Position numbers and translations under genes: made by a program. A stretch of 64,000 nucleotides of DNA. It comes from Hippasteria phrygiana. Taxonomy: Eukaryota; Echinodermata; Asteroidea; Valvatida; Goniasteridae. The stretch spans positions 1,426,001 to 1,490,000 of the forward strand of contig JAZGUH010000484.1 in assembly GCA_037893225.1 (NCBI GenBank). Reading direction: 5' to 3'. The notes below the pieces were generated by a model. The model was not told where the DNA came from, searched no databases, and worked only from the letters and a program-made list of their open reading frames with translations. This document shows, piece after piece, positions 10,501 through 21,800 of this stretch; the stretch's first letter is position 1; each line of letters begins with the position of its first letter.

Positions 10501-13500
10501 CGGACAACTCGACCGTTGGCCGACTCGACTCGAGACAACTCGACCGTTGAGACAACTCGACCGTTCAGACACTATGAACATCTTCATCCCTTAAAAATTC
10601 GTTAAAGAGCCACTTTTCCCTTAATTTACCGTGAGCCAAAATTGTCACGGTTTTTTCAACATATTAGGGAGATTAGGAGTCCGTGAAAACACCCTTAGAA
10701 AAGTCCTTTGTTTAGCCGTCCGTGAAAATCCGGTGACTTCAGCCACTAGCCATGCCAGTGCCAGATTGTGTACCGTTAGGTTTTTCACGGTGTTGTGGAA
10801 TCCGTGAAAACTCCCGTATTATAATCTTGTGGTTGAGATTGGCAAGTCTGCTGCATGGCCCTCCAGAGTGTTTAGAATGTTTACAATGGAGAGTTTATTG
10901 ACTCCAGGTTTGAGCTTGCCCAACCGACCGAGCGCGATTAATTGTTGCCAAGAAAATACGTCTTATGAATAAACATGAACACGGAAGGCTAATACTGCAT
11001 TCAGAACTTGCAAACCTTGCATGCTTGTCGGGATGGCGAGTAACAGGGTTTTTCGAGGGGAAAAAATGAACAACGAAACGCTAACGTAAAGCGTTGAGGC
11101 ATACTTTTTTGCGTTGTCATTGTGTTGTCATAGGCCTATATATTGTAAAAGTATTTATTAATAACAATTTAATTGCTTATTACGTATGGGTGAATCTGTA
11201 AAAGAAAAACAGCTGTAGAAGGTCCTCCGTTCCTGTCCAATTCTGACTGGTTTTGACATCATTATTAATATTATTAATAACACATTATTTTGGTAGGTAC
11301 TGCACAGCGGGATGCTTGCGGGGGACGTATTAAGCCATGAACCCCAAACATGGCGGGCAGCGCCGGCACTCTGCCCTTAACTTTGCAGTGAAATCACCAC
11401 ATAACATGAGACAGGCGATCTATTTATAGTCTACAAAAATGGTGTATTTCCTATCCATGGTAGCAGCTTGAAAATGATAATTTTCACCTAAATTTGACCA
11501 AATTATTCCGATTGTATTGCAAAGAAGTTGTTTTCAAAACTTAAACTATTGTTGTTACCCTTTTGGTTACCCCCGGTGTAATTGTCATAATTTGACCCTT
11601 AAAACTTCTCAAAATGTGTTTTTTTGTACACTAAGCTATATTTAAATCTATGCAAATTAGTGGGCGTATCCATTTCAACCGTTCATTGAGAAATGCTTCT
11701 CTGCACTTGGGGCTGCTCGCACGTGGTTCGTGCCTCCTGCCTGTAGCTCTAAATAAATCAGCTGATTCTCATCTCGCGGAATGATGACTCTTGGTACGTA
11801 TCTACACAATTCGCTGGTACCCGTCGCTAGTCTAATGGGCGGGCTGAAATAAAATATCCTCCACCCCAAGAGCCCTGAAACCTTTTAAAGTGATTGACAG
11901 CTCAACTTTTGCCAGGTATAGATTATTTATACATTGTAATACTATGTAACAAAATGTATACAATGGGTTTAGCTCCAGAGGTTCTTTGTGTAGGCCGCCC
12001 CTGGACTGCAAAGCCTGCGAAAATAAAACAAAAAATATTCCATGCCAACCACACGCGGCATCTGGCCTGGGAAGTACCGGTTCATTTATCCAGCGGGCAT
12101 TATCACCAGCGAGGTGATGGAGAGATCGAAGTATTGCACAAATCCAGCCAGGTGGAGCTCGACTACCAGTATTTGAAAGTCATCCTGAAGGTTTCATTAA
12201 AAATATTAAAAATTGTCCATCTTTAAAAGGGGAACAAGGGAAATTCTCTGGTCACATCGAACATACCGATTATTATATAACGTACTAGTGGCCTTCTATT
12301 TTTTTTTTCTTATCTGACGAAATCTTGTGGTTAAAAACTCTAGAAGTTTTAGCCAACATTTTGTTTTCGGTTCGGGATCATTCTTTTAAAATGCTAATTC
12401 AATTACAAAAATAAATATGTGATTCAGCAACTCGCAGTAAAATATTTTTTTGGTTTTAAGTATAAGTTTAGAATAATGGACAAGCTGTCAGTAAATCTGG
12501 GATAAGATGAAAAATATATTAAAACGTTCTAAATAAAGTATACAATCAGCGTACTCTGCTGACTCTGCAGACCCCGCAGACAGCACTTCATTGTAATAAG
12601 CAGTTTCATTCACATGCAAATTAGCCACCTCAGCTCTGGCTGGTGGCGGGAACCATGAAAAGGCTTTGATCCAGATATCCGCAGACTAAGCTTAGACTAC
12701 GCTGTTTCCCAATATTGATGGCGGGCCATAATATATTGTTTGAAGATGATATAAAAAAAACTTAAGTTTTGCAACAAATAGTTACGAAAAAATCAAATTG
12801 CGCCGGCGCCACGTTTCGGAATCTATCACCAAATTCTGATTTGACCTGAACTTATTATAAGTCTAAAAAATGAAAGTCTCACACATTGGATTTGAACACA
12901 CAAATACAATCTATTCAAGACTTACAGAAAGCTCCCTGCTTGTTTACTTGTTCCACCAGCAAAAGTGTTTACATTGTACTAGGGGTCGTAAAGGTCAAGG
13001 CAGTTACCTAATACCGTTATCTTAATTGAAACACCGTGAAATCTTCAGGGTGGTAGATGTTGTTTACCGTTATGTATGACCGATGATAATCCTCAGTGGC
13101 CAGGGTCATTAAAAAACCGTGAAAAAACCCTTACGGGATTAGTGCAATAAGCCCCAGGTAAATATCCGTGAAACATCCCTTAGGGATTTATTTCACGGAA
13201 AAGTGGACTTTTAATGGGAATTTAAGGGATTAGATGTTCATAGTGAGACAACTCGACCGTTTACCAAGTCGTCCGTTGAGACAAGTCGACTTTGACATGG
13301 AGACAACTCGACCGTGCGATGCGTTGTACATGATGTAGCTAGCGGAGCGCGTGGTATTTTCAACACAGGTTGCCCGTCAATGTTTGGGTATTTGCGTGTG
13401 CGCGTGGCCCAGAATGGTTCAGAATGTGTGGTATTACCGTGCGCGGGGACCCGGTCGGTGTACGGTGACACGGCATGCACGGCGAGCGCGACGCCGGGAC

Positions 13501-13889
13501 CCAGCGCGTGCAAGGCCCGCGAGAGCGACGCGGCATGCACGGTGCACGGCCGCAGGCGGGCAGGCGCACCGGTATTTATCGCCGCACCGATGCGGTGATA
13601 GGCCGGTGTTCTTAAACATCTCAGTTGATGATGGCCAGTGTAGAGGCTAGTGGATTACAAAATGTAGTTTGTTATCAAAGTGTTATTCTAATCCCTCATG
13701 CCGGGCCCCCTGTGTACCCAAGCCCCGTCCAAAACGACAGCAACGGACGAGTTGTCTCAACGGACGACTTGTCCCAACGGACGACTTGTCTTCCCATTTG
13801 ACAAAAAGACGGTCGAGTTGTCTGAACGGTCGAGTTGTCTGAACGGTCGAGTTGTCTCGAGTCGAGTCGGCCAACGGTCGAGTTGTCCG
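10501..13889. mobile_element. 3.4 kb element with inverted arrays of GACAACTCGACCGTT at its ends
   Basis: The left end has three copies of GACAACTCGACCGTT (10503, 10533, 10550), interrupted by GGCCGACTCGACTCGA. The right end (13809-13889) has four copies in the opposite orientation with the same interruption, and the outermost words CGGACAAC/GTTGTCCG match exactly. A second variant (GGACGACTTGTC) is repeated at 13744-13790. Further copies at about 13246-13318 adjoin an inner inverted pair, CACTATGAACATCT (about 10569) and AGATGTTCATAGTG (about 13233). Both inner flanks then carry CTTTTCC/GGAAAAG and scattered CCGTGAAA words. No transposase ORF is seen. The layout suggests a foldback-like or nested non-autonomous element. 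Confidence 0.65.
13320..13625. other. GC- and CpG-rich block
   Basis: About 300 bp very rich in CG dinucleotides (CGCG, GCGCG, CCGG) within AT-rich surroundings. It lies between the inner and outer motif arrays of the 3.4 kb element. Overlapping ORFs on both strands are a by-product of the composition. It could be a CpG-island-like promoter remnant or transposon cargo. Confidence 0.4.
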
Positions 13890-14160
13890 AGCCCCGTGGA
13901 GTTTTAGCTTGAAAATTCCAGCTCTACTCTAGGCTCATGACATGTGAGATTCGCCATTTAGAGCTAGAAACACTCCTATTGGGTTGGCAAGGGTCGGTTT
14001 TGTTATTGCCGATATCTTCCGTTTCCCTGAATATATCAACCAAACACTCACCCAAAATGCAGAGTAGTAATTCATGCAGCTTGTCATCCCCTCAAAATGA
14101 GAATATGCTCAAGTAAAACCCTTATACTATAGGGAACAGGGCCCTACACTACACAATCGC

Positions 14161-15034
14161 CAGAATAAGAATGTCATTTCCATGCACTCACGTTTACATT
14201 GTGCGCACGAAAACCGCTGCACAGTTTTCCCTAAAAATTCGTAATATCCTCATTTACTCATTTACTCCACATCATGCGCCAAGCAAAAGATCGCCGGAAG
14301 CGGTTCAAATTTTTGACAGCGAATGACACGACATGCACGATGCGACTGTTGCCAGCCGGCCGGGTCATGTGCGCGAGTCGGACCAGACAAGCTCATGATT
14401 ATTCATGTCAAAAATCTGAAGTACGGCGCGCACGGCATGCACTGCTGTCGTGTCCGTTACCGTCCTCATCGCGCGCATCGATCACTGTGCATGTACGTGT
14501 ACGTAGTGATCAATGTGCGCGATGCGGACGGTAACGCGTAACGGACTTGACGACAGTGCATGCTATGCCGTGCGCGCCATACTTTAGATTGTTGACATGA
14601 ATAATCATGAGCTTGTCTGGTCCGACCCGCACAACAGGTGCATGTCGTGTCATGCGCTGTCAGTACGGATCAGAGATTTTTGGGAAAGAGTTCCATATCT
14701 GGCCATCACTTGACCTCGTGCACAAAGTCTATGGGCCATGACAGAAAAAGTTGAAATTTTTTCCCTCCTAAATTCGTGCTTCTTCATCAGATTTACACTT
14801 TTTGGTAGTTTTTAAGTCATATTAAGGGAAAATAAGTGATGGCCAGATATGGAACTCTTTCCGATTTTTTTCTCACTTTTTTCAAAAATTGGAACTGCTT
14901 CCGACGATCTTTTGCTTGGTGCACACAAGGTGAGGATGTAAATGAGGATATTACGGATTTTTAGGGAAACTGTGCAGCGGTTTTCGTGCGCACAATGTAA
15001 ACGTGAGTGCATGGAAATGACATTCTTATTCTTG
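14161..15034. mobile_element. 0.87 kb palindrome, centre near 14497, right arm interrupted
   Basis: The left arm (14161-14496) matches the reverse complement of the right arm (14498-15034). Successive shared blocks are AGAATAAGAATGTCATTTCC, GTTTACATTGTGCGCACGAA, AAGCAAAAGATCG, CATGCACGATGCGA-type sequence, GACCAGACAAGCTCATGATT, and a GC-rich core around ATCACTGTGCATG/TACGTAGTGAT. The right arm carries about 220 extra bases at 14663-14881 that split the match between GCTGTCA and AAAAATT. The arms are similar enough to form a long hairpin. Confidence 0.7.
14685..14860. mobile_element. Inverted-repeat element nested in the palindrome's right arm
   Basis: The outer 27 bases at 14685-14711 (AAAGAGTTCCATATCTGGCC then ATCACTT) are the exact reverse complement of 14834-14860. 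The spacer is about 120 bp without coding potential. The insertion is absent from the left arm of the surrounding palindrome, which dates it after the palindrome formed. Confidence 0.65.
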
Positions 15035-15200
15035 CTGTACTAGCCTATGGGAAAAATAAGTTTCTTTCTATGGGGTTCTAGTAGAAGCCCCATATTTCTA
15101 GGGGTGTACCCTAGAAGGACGCCATGATATGGCGTCCTAGCGCACAACTCCTGCAAAACAGTCCTATGCTAGAAACCGAGGTTCAAAAATCACACTTTAC

Positions 15201-15279
15201 CTGCATAAATATTCTTGGCATCATCTCTGTCCACAGTTCTACAGCCCATCTCCCCGGTAGGATAGAAATATTCCTCCAT
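15201..15279 (-). CDS. Possible first coding exon of a divergent minus-strand gene
   Basis: From an ATG at 15279 on the minus strand, 26 codons read MEEYFYPTGEMGCRTVDRDD and end AKNIYA plus one base, followed by a CAG|GTAAAG donor. The frame stays open for 13 more codons upstream of the ATG before a stop, so the start could lie in an earlier exon. The composition is clearly protein-like, and the region is within 0.5 kb of the first visible R3HCC1L exon on the other strand, which would fit a shared promoter. No downstream exon was located and I do not recognise the product. Confidence 0.3.
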
Positions 15280-15365
15280 GAATGTCAAGAACAGGAGATA
15301 TTTGCAGCGCAAAATCGTCTCCACGCGACGCTGACTTCACAAACAAGAGGAGCAATACCCACATC

Positions 15366-15446
15366 TAGAACGTTCATCAACAGAGGGCGCAATTTACAGT
15401 TGCCGCGCACGGCTGCGGTGCACCCCCTGTAAATTGCGCCCTCTGT
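15366..15446. repeat. Hairpin with 25-bp arms
   Basis: ATCAACAGAGGGCGCAATTT followed by ACAG at 15371-15396 is mirrored by CTGTAAATTGCGCCCTCTGT at 15427-15446, separated by a GC-rich loop. A second small palindrome, AGGACGCCAT-GAT-ATGGCGTCCT, is at about 15116-15138, and GGCGTCCTTCTAG recurs near 15498. These sit in the interval between the divergent minus exon and R3HCC1L. Confidence 0.55.
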
Positions 15447-15760
15447 TGTTGATAAAAGTTCAAAACGTGCGGACAAGGTATTACTCCTCGTGTTTGGCGT
15501 CCTTCTAGGGCTATGGAAAGACTAGAGTGCAGGGTTTTGATTTTCATGATTTTTGAGGAAATTTATGGGGTTGGCCTAGGTCTAAATACGTCAAACAATC
15601 TCGGCAACTAACACAAAATGTTACGTGTGGTAACAAAAAAATAATTTATAAGTGAATTCCCCAGCTCAGTATTTATTTGTAGTCTCTGGAAGCCTTAGAT
15701 TCTCGATCAGTAGATAAATTTATAAATTGAAATTTGTTATGCTGATTTTGCTCCATACAG

Positions 15761-15898
15761 CGTGTTTGTCTTTCCGGCTGTCACCAGTTACCATCGGTTT
15801 CTGATCCACCAAGCAGTTGAAGAATATCCACAGTTGGCCAGTTTTTCAATTGGGCAAGGAGACGATCGGAGGACCGTTATTTGCCCAAAATACCTCAG
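15761..15898 (+). CDS. R3HCC1L: R3H-domain exon of the R3HCC1/R3HCC1L homologue
   Basis: This 138-bp exon lies between CTCCATACAG and a CTCAG|GTAGAA donor. It reads VFVFPAVTSYHRFLIHQAVE, then FSIGQGDDRRTVICPKYL, which is the recognisable second half of an R3H domain (hydrophobic strand, H-R-x-x-H/Q-x-A helix, R-R-x-V-x-C strand). It begins with one base of a split codon, so at least one more 5' coding exon must exist. I could not find it between 13.9 and 15.7 kb. The 2-base overhang at its end fits the next exon (16068) exactly. Confidence 0.8.
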
Positions 15899-18800
15899 GT
15901 AGAAATATTCTGACTGCTTCTCTTCTTGGTTTCCGTGGGAGATTGCAATAAAAGTGATTTGTCTGCAGTTTTTGTTAGGAGTGGACAAGTAGCTCTGTAA
16001 TCTTCCATTCTTGATAAAAGTCTGCTAACACGCACAAGCGAGACTCATTTTTCTTGCAATCTTCCAGGTCAGGAGATCCGTCTCCAGTGGCAAACCCACG
16101 GAAGAGGGATCTTCACAGTGCACACCCGGCAGGCCCAGACAGCAGCCCTAAAAGCTGGAAGGAGGAAGCTACGGAGACAAGGGCAGGGTCCTCCTGGGGT
16201 CTGTTTGGGCGAGAGTGGAGGGAGCCGTTGAAAGAAGAAACAAGAGTAAAGATGCAAACAGCTCAAGATGCTGTCGGGCCGGAAGATGGTACTCCTCAAC
16301 CTCAGTCTAAAGAGAAAAACAAGTATGTAATATGTTAACCAATTGAATACGGACGTGGCCATTGCCATGGTTTGAAAAAAACCACCTGGCCAGTTGTCGT
16401 TTATATGCACATTACTGCACGTACTCAATCCATTGTTTGCTTGTTGTTTGTGTTACGATTGACTGCACAAGCCCGTATTGGTATACCAGCACCCCATTAA
16501 TAACAGCCATACAGAATGGGTTAAATGCAATGGTTATTGACTTTTAGTGTTACTTTTACAACCGTTTAAAAGTGAGAGCAAAATTTGTGTATTTCAGAGG
16601 TTTTGGATAGTTATTTTTATATTGTTAAGGCCAGTTGGTGCTTCAGGCGAAGGTGATTGCGAAGTGAGTTTTGACGTCATCAATTTTCCTTTCATTGTAA
16701 AATTCACTGTTACCTCAACACATTTGCTTCACTCTCAAATTCACATAAAGTATAAGCCGGTCTTAAGACTGTTTTATTTGGCTACATGTAGCTGGAAAAA
16801 AAGACAGATACATTTAACCCTAACCCCTTGGGTAACTTTACTAGAAAGTATCCTGAATCCGCCAAAATCCACCTATTTTGTCATGCACAAAAAGTTGGTT
16901 TTGGTGACTGCTCAATATGGAGGTATCCTGAATCCATCAAAATCCTGTAGTAACACTAGGCTTACAATCCTCATTACATCAAAATCACCCAGGTTTCAAT
17001 ATGGAGGTATCCTAAATCCGCCGAAATCCTCCAAAACAAGGGAAGGATTTTGATGGATTTATGAACGTTAGGGTTAATGAACTTTGAAGGTTTTGAATGC
17101 ACTGGCTTAGAAAGGACGAACATATTCAACACAACAGTGTGTAATACTAAGAGAGAGAAAAAATATTTCAAGGAAAGGTCTGTTTTGAATGCATAGACAG
17201 AATGATGGTCGTTTTTTTTATATTCGGAGATACACTAAGAGTACTGCATGTAGAGTGACAAGTGTAATAAATAAGGGTTCTTCTTGTGATAATTTTGGGG
17301 GTAATTTTTGATTTTTTTCTTTTTATCAGGAAGTCCAAGAGGGCCCCACAAGAACTGTATGTGCCACGTGCTGCCCGTAGGCAGCATGAAGAATCAACTG
17401 CAAGTGGCCAAGGTGAACAGGCTGTTGACAAACCAGAGGGGGCACAGCCTGGTGTGAAGCTGCAGATAAGGAAAAACGAGAAGAGAAAGGGAAGAGAAGG
17501 GGGTAAGGGAAGACAACAGCGAGACAGGAAGGCCTCGACGGATGGGGAAGATGGTGAGAACAGCACGGCCAAAGAGAAGAAGGTACCAGGCAAAGGGAAG
17601 CATGGCAGGAAAGTGGAACAGCAGAGGTATGTACCGCGGCCACAGAGGGAGGATGCTAAAACCAGGAAGAGCTCTAGTGCAGAAGATGATACTTTACCAG
17701 AGGGGGAGAGTCGGAAAACTTTGAAACAGTCTGAACATCCGCAAAGGACTGGCACAGGCTTGGATGAACGGGTATCCTCTGTACAATCTGCAGAGTCATT
17801 AAAGAATGCTTCCCCTGTCCCCGAAGATTGGAATGAGATCGATTACGACGATAGAGAGGTCACATGTCATCCGACTGGAACAAGACTGACAGCTCATGGC
17901 AGACTCATTCCCGTCGACCCTGGTGATGCCCTGCCACTGCAACCAACTCCAACCGAGATGGAGGTTGCCACACAAGAAACCAAAGCAAGCATGCCCGAAG
18001 GTAATGTTGAGTTGCACCCAAACAAACCAGTAGACAATTCAAATGCCAAATCGACATTTCAAAGCCCAGAGACAAGAGACGTTGACAGAGTTGATGGAGA
18101 AGCAATCAGCAATAATTCTGAAATAAAAGTTGCCGGGAATGCCGAAAGCCAAGGTGTGGCAAAAGTTCCAGATACAAGTGCCTGCAGTGTAAGCAATAGT
18201 CGGAGAGATGGTGACAAAATAGGAGATGCTGTAGGTGATGAAGCAAGATGTAGTGTTTCTCTGAACCAAACTCAGTCTGTTGAGGACGCAGAAAGTATCC
18301 CAGTTCCAGGTGATCGGAAATCACAAGGATCCATTGCAACCGACAAAGAAATTACTGAAAATATCGATGGTATTGTCCGTACGAACACAGATGCTGTCAG
18401 CTGCCTCAGCTTAGATCAGAATTCCCCTGTCGAAGAATCCTGTTCTCCATCAAATGTACATTCAGAAGGTGATGCAGATCAGCAACAGAAGCATGTGACT
18501 TCAGGTGCATCGTTAGGAGAGGTATCGTCAAAAGATCGTGGAGACTTTTCGGGGATCGTTCAGGACGAGGAACAATCCGTCGCATCTGTCGTCATTCAGC
18601 AAACTGAGAAATGCAATGAGGAGAATGCTGTTCCCGTGGAAACGGCTCCTGAAACTTCTGTGGAGGAGGCGAGCAACGATGCTGGAAACAACGAGGAGGA
18701 AGTTGAGGATGAGGACGACTGGGATGCAATGTTTGATGAGAGCGGAGACTCCCTCAAACAGGAGGCGATGCAAGAGGTAAGCAGTAACCTGGGGTTACCC

Positions 18801-21800
18801 TTGAGGTTTTACAGCCCGTTCAGAGTGCCATGTACTGTGAGGTACATTTAAAACCCTGTGTTGCTGTGGGATTGAACCTCGACTTGCCCTTCTTTAATAT
18901 TGCACAGGCATTTAAGTATTCCTACTTTTCCTAATTTTTTTGTTACCTTGCTTCTACTTTTCCTAATTTTGTTCTTGAAATTCCTGTTTTTTCCTACTTT
19001 TTTGCCCCACAACTCCAAAAAGTGAAATCTCATTGAATATTTGCATAGCAGTGTTAATACATAAATCACATTTTCTTTTGCAAGTTGTATAATACCTGAA
19101 ATAGCTCTGTTTAACCACTTGAGTACGGTATTTTACGGGAGACGTCGGGGTGGCGCGGCGGTTCTGGCAGCCAAGCGAACCGCTACAATGTGTTTGTGCA
19201 GTCAAGCGTAACATAAACAATAATCCAACAATGGATTGAAACTGCACAAACAGCGGCAAATGGCGTCATCCGGCCTGGTGGCACTTTTTGACGCCATATG
19301 GCGTCATCCGTACGCAAAGGGTTAAAGTACATGTACATATAATTTTCAATTTCACTTCCATCCCATACTTAAGTATGTAACTGTACAAATAAACGATTGT
19401 TTCTTGAAATTTATACAGCTGTCAGAAGGCATCGGGAACGTCACTGTTTCTGTGAAACAGTCGAAACGGGATTACCTCAACTATCATCCCAAGGACAATA
19501 CGGACTACTCAGGTAACGACTTTTATCTCCCAGCAAATTTGAATCCTTAATCCTGATTGGTCAAGCCATAGCAACAAACAGGTGGATATTATCGGAGTAG
19601 CACAATCCATTCCCTTTATGAGTTGGCATGTCATTACAAATTTAAATTGTGGATCTGTGAGCAATAATTACATTTAAATTCACAAGAGTGACAATTTTTG
19701 ACAAGAAGGTCCCTGTTCCAAAAAGAAATTAGGAAAAAGGGGAAAATAATTTCAGAAAAAAGGTTTTAAAGCAGTTTTATCAAGAGGTTCAATATCTCAA
19801 AATCTGATTCTTGAGTATTTGCCAGAGATCATTTGGCATTTCTGAGGACCTCTATTGACCAGAGCTGATATTCTGCTGTGAGGATAACATTGATGTTTCC
19901 CCAATTACAATTTTTTTTGGGGGGGGGGGCAAGGAAGGGGTGGTGGTATGGCCTCAGAGAGCTACACAATCTTAGTTGTTTATTTTCTTTTTATTCGTAA
20001 TCATTTTTTTTGTCGCAGAGCTGGAACATGTTATCGAGGTGTACGATTTCCCAACGGATTTCAAGACCCACGATTTGATCACTGGCTTCAGCAATATGAA
20101 GTAAGTATGATACATAGAATATTGTAGACCTCTTCTTTTGATTTGTTGAATTTTATCCTTTGTAGATTTTTGTAGATTTGTATTGGATGGGAAGGGTCTT
20201 TGTGAGAGGGGGTGATTGAGAATCCAGGGTCTGTCAGTCCGGCTATTTTGTGTTTATCGTCAAACAAACCACAAGGGAAACTGACTAGGTAATTCGAATG
20301 AATTTTAAAAATGAACAAAGAAAACTGGCAGGAGCGGGACTTGAACCTGCTACCTCCAGAATACCGTACCGGTACTCTACCAACTGAGCTGTCCGTTTAC
20401 TGGAATATTGTAAAGAAACATTTTGCATCATTGTTGTTTGTTTTGTTACAGAACCAAAGAGATGGACATTAAGTGGATTGACGACACACGTGCATTGGCC
20501 ATATTCCCTACATCAGTGATTGGTGAGTCTTGCTATTTTATTTTTTTCCAAAGAGTCTAAAGTTATCAAAACTATGTGAGGAATAGGATGGAATTTGTGT
20601 GTACATTTCCTTGTTGGTTTTTAAGTCCCACCCAAGCAAACCAGTACATTTTGTTTCCACATGTAATTTAACTGTCAAGGAACATCAAGCTCCATGTATA
20701 AGTATCAGTGGCTGGACTCTACCATCTTCAATCCTACAAAATCCTCCAAAACCTTCTGGTGGATTTTAAAGGATCTGTGAGGGTTAGTGTTAAGACTCGA
20801 TTTGTACCAAAACATCCGATCCAACTGTACTTTTTTTTTTTTATAACCAGCCCAAGATGCGCTGAGCCTGTCCAACCCGATGTTCCGCACCCGGCCCCTG
20901 ATGCTAGCATCCAGGGAAGCCAAGCTCAAGGCCAGACAATGCCAGGAGTTTCTCACACCATCCAAGCCCAGGCCGGAGACCTCAGCCGCTACGGCCAGGC
21001 GATTGGTCAGTGGTGCCCTTGGGCTCAAGACCAATGAGTCCAAGGAACAGAGGGCAGCCGAGAGACAGAAAATCAAAGAAGCAAAAGGTATTTCATTTAG
21101 GTTTTTTTTATAAATTACTAAATAAGTACACCTTCAGAGGCCAATTTCACGGAGCTGCTAAGCACAAAAATTTGCTTAGCACCAAAAGTCTGGCTTAATA
21201 AAAAACAGGTTACCAGCCAAAAGGCCATGGGATTTTCATGCTAAGCAAACAACAGCTGAATGCCAGCCACAAGCGATACACTTCACATCAAAATTTGGTT
21301 GGTAATCCTGTATTTACCAAGGAAGACTTTTCATGCTGAGCAAATTTTTGTGCTTAGTATCACCGTGAAATTGGCCCCTGTTCTGAGTGTAGTTTACTGC
21401 ATGCTGCATGTAGTTCGACATGTCAGTGCACTCCAGTTGTATTGTATTGGAGGATGCAATACATTGTAGTGAATTGGAGGGTCCAAGTAGCTCGGTGCAA
21501 AACATGCATATGCTTATTAGGTTATTGTTTTCTCTCTTGTCGGGGGGGGGGGGGGGGGGAATTTAAAATAAATTTGCAATTTAACCCCTTGTGTCTGGCT
21601 GTTATTGATGGTGTGCTGGTATGCCAAGGACAGGCTGTGCAGCCAAGGGTGAATGCAAACAACAGACACCACACTGAATAGAGTGAATGAAAGCTTTGTT
21701 TGAAAAAGTTCCATCTATTCATTACACTCCCATCCAAGAATAATATAGTTGAAACATGAATAGAATGGATTGAGTATGCGCAGGAATGCTCGTATAGACA

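Noticed and set aside
11894..12226. 110-codon ORF inside the motif-array element, with a protein-like end (EIEVLHKSSQVELDYQYLKV)
   Set aside because: No family recognised, no confirmed splice context and located within a mobile element. It was noted but is not strong enough to list as a gene.
13238..13650. Overlapping ORFs on both strands of the CpG-rich block
   Set aside because: High GC content removes stop codons in all frames, and no frame shows a domain.
16547..17053. 168-codon plus-strand ORF
   Set aside because: It overlaps the TTAA/CCCTAAC element and its internal repeats, and lies in an R3HCC1L intron.
17168..17755. 195-codon minus-strand ORF rich in Ser, Leu and Cys
   Set aside because: It is the antisense shadow of the large charged R3HCC1L exon.
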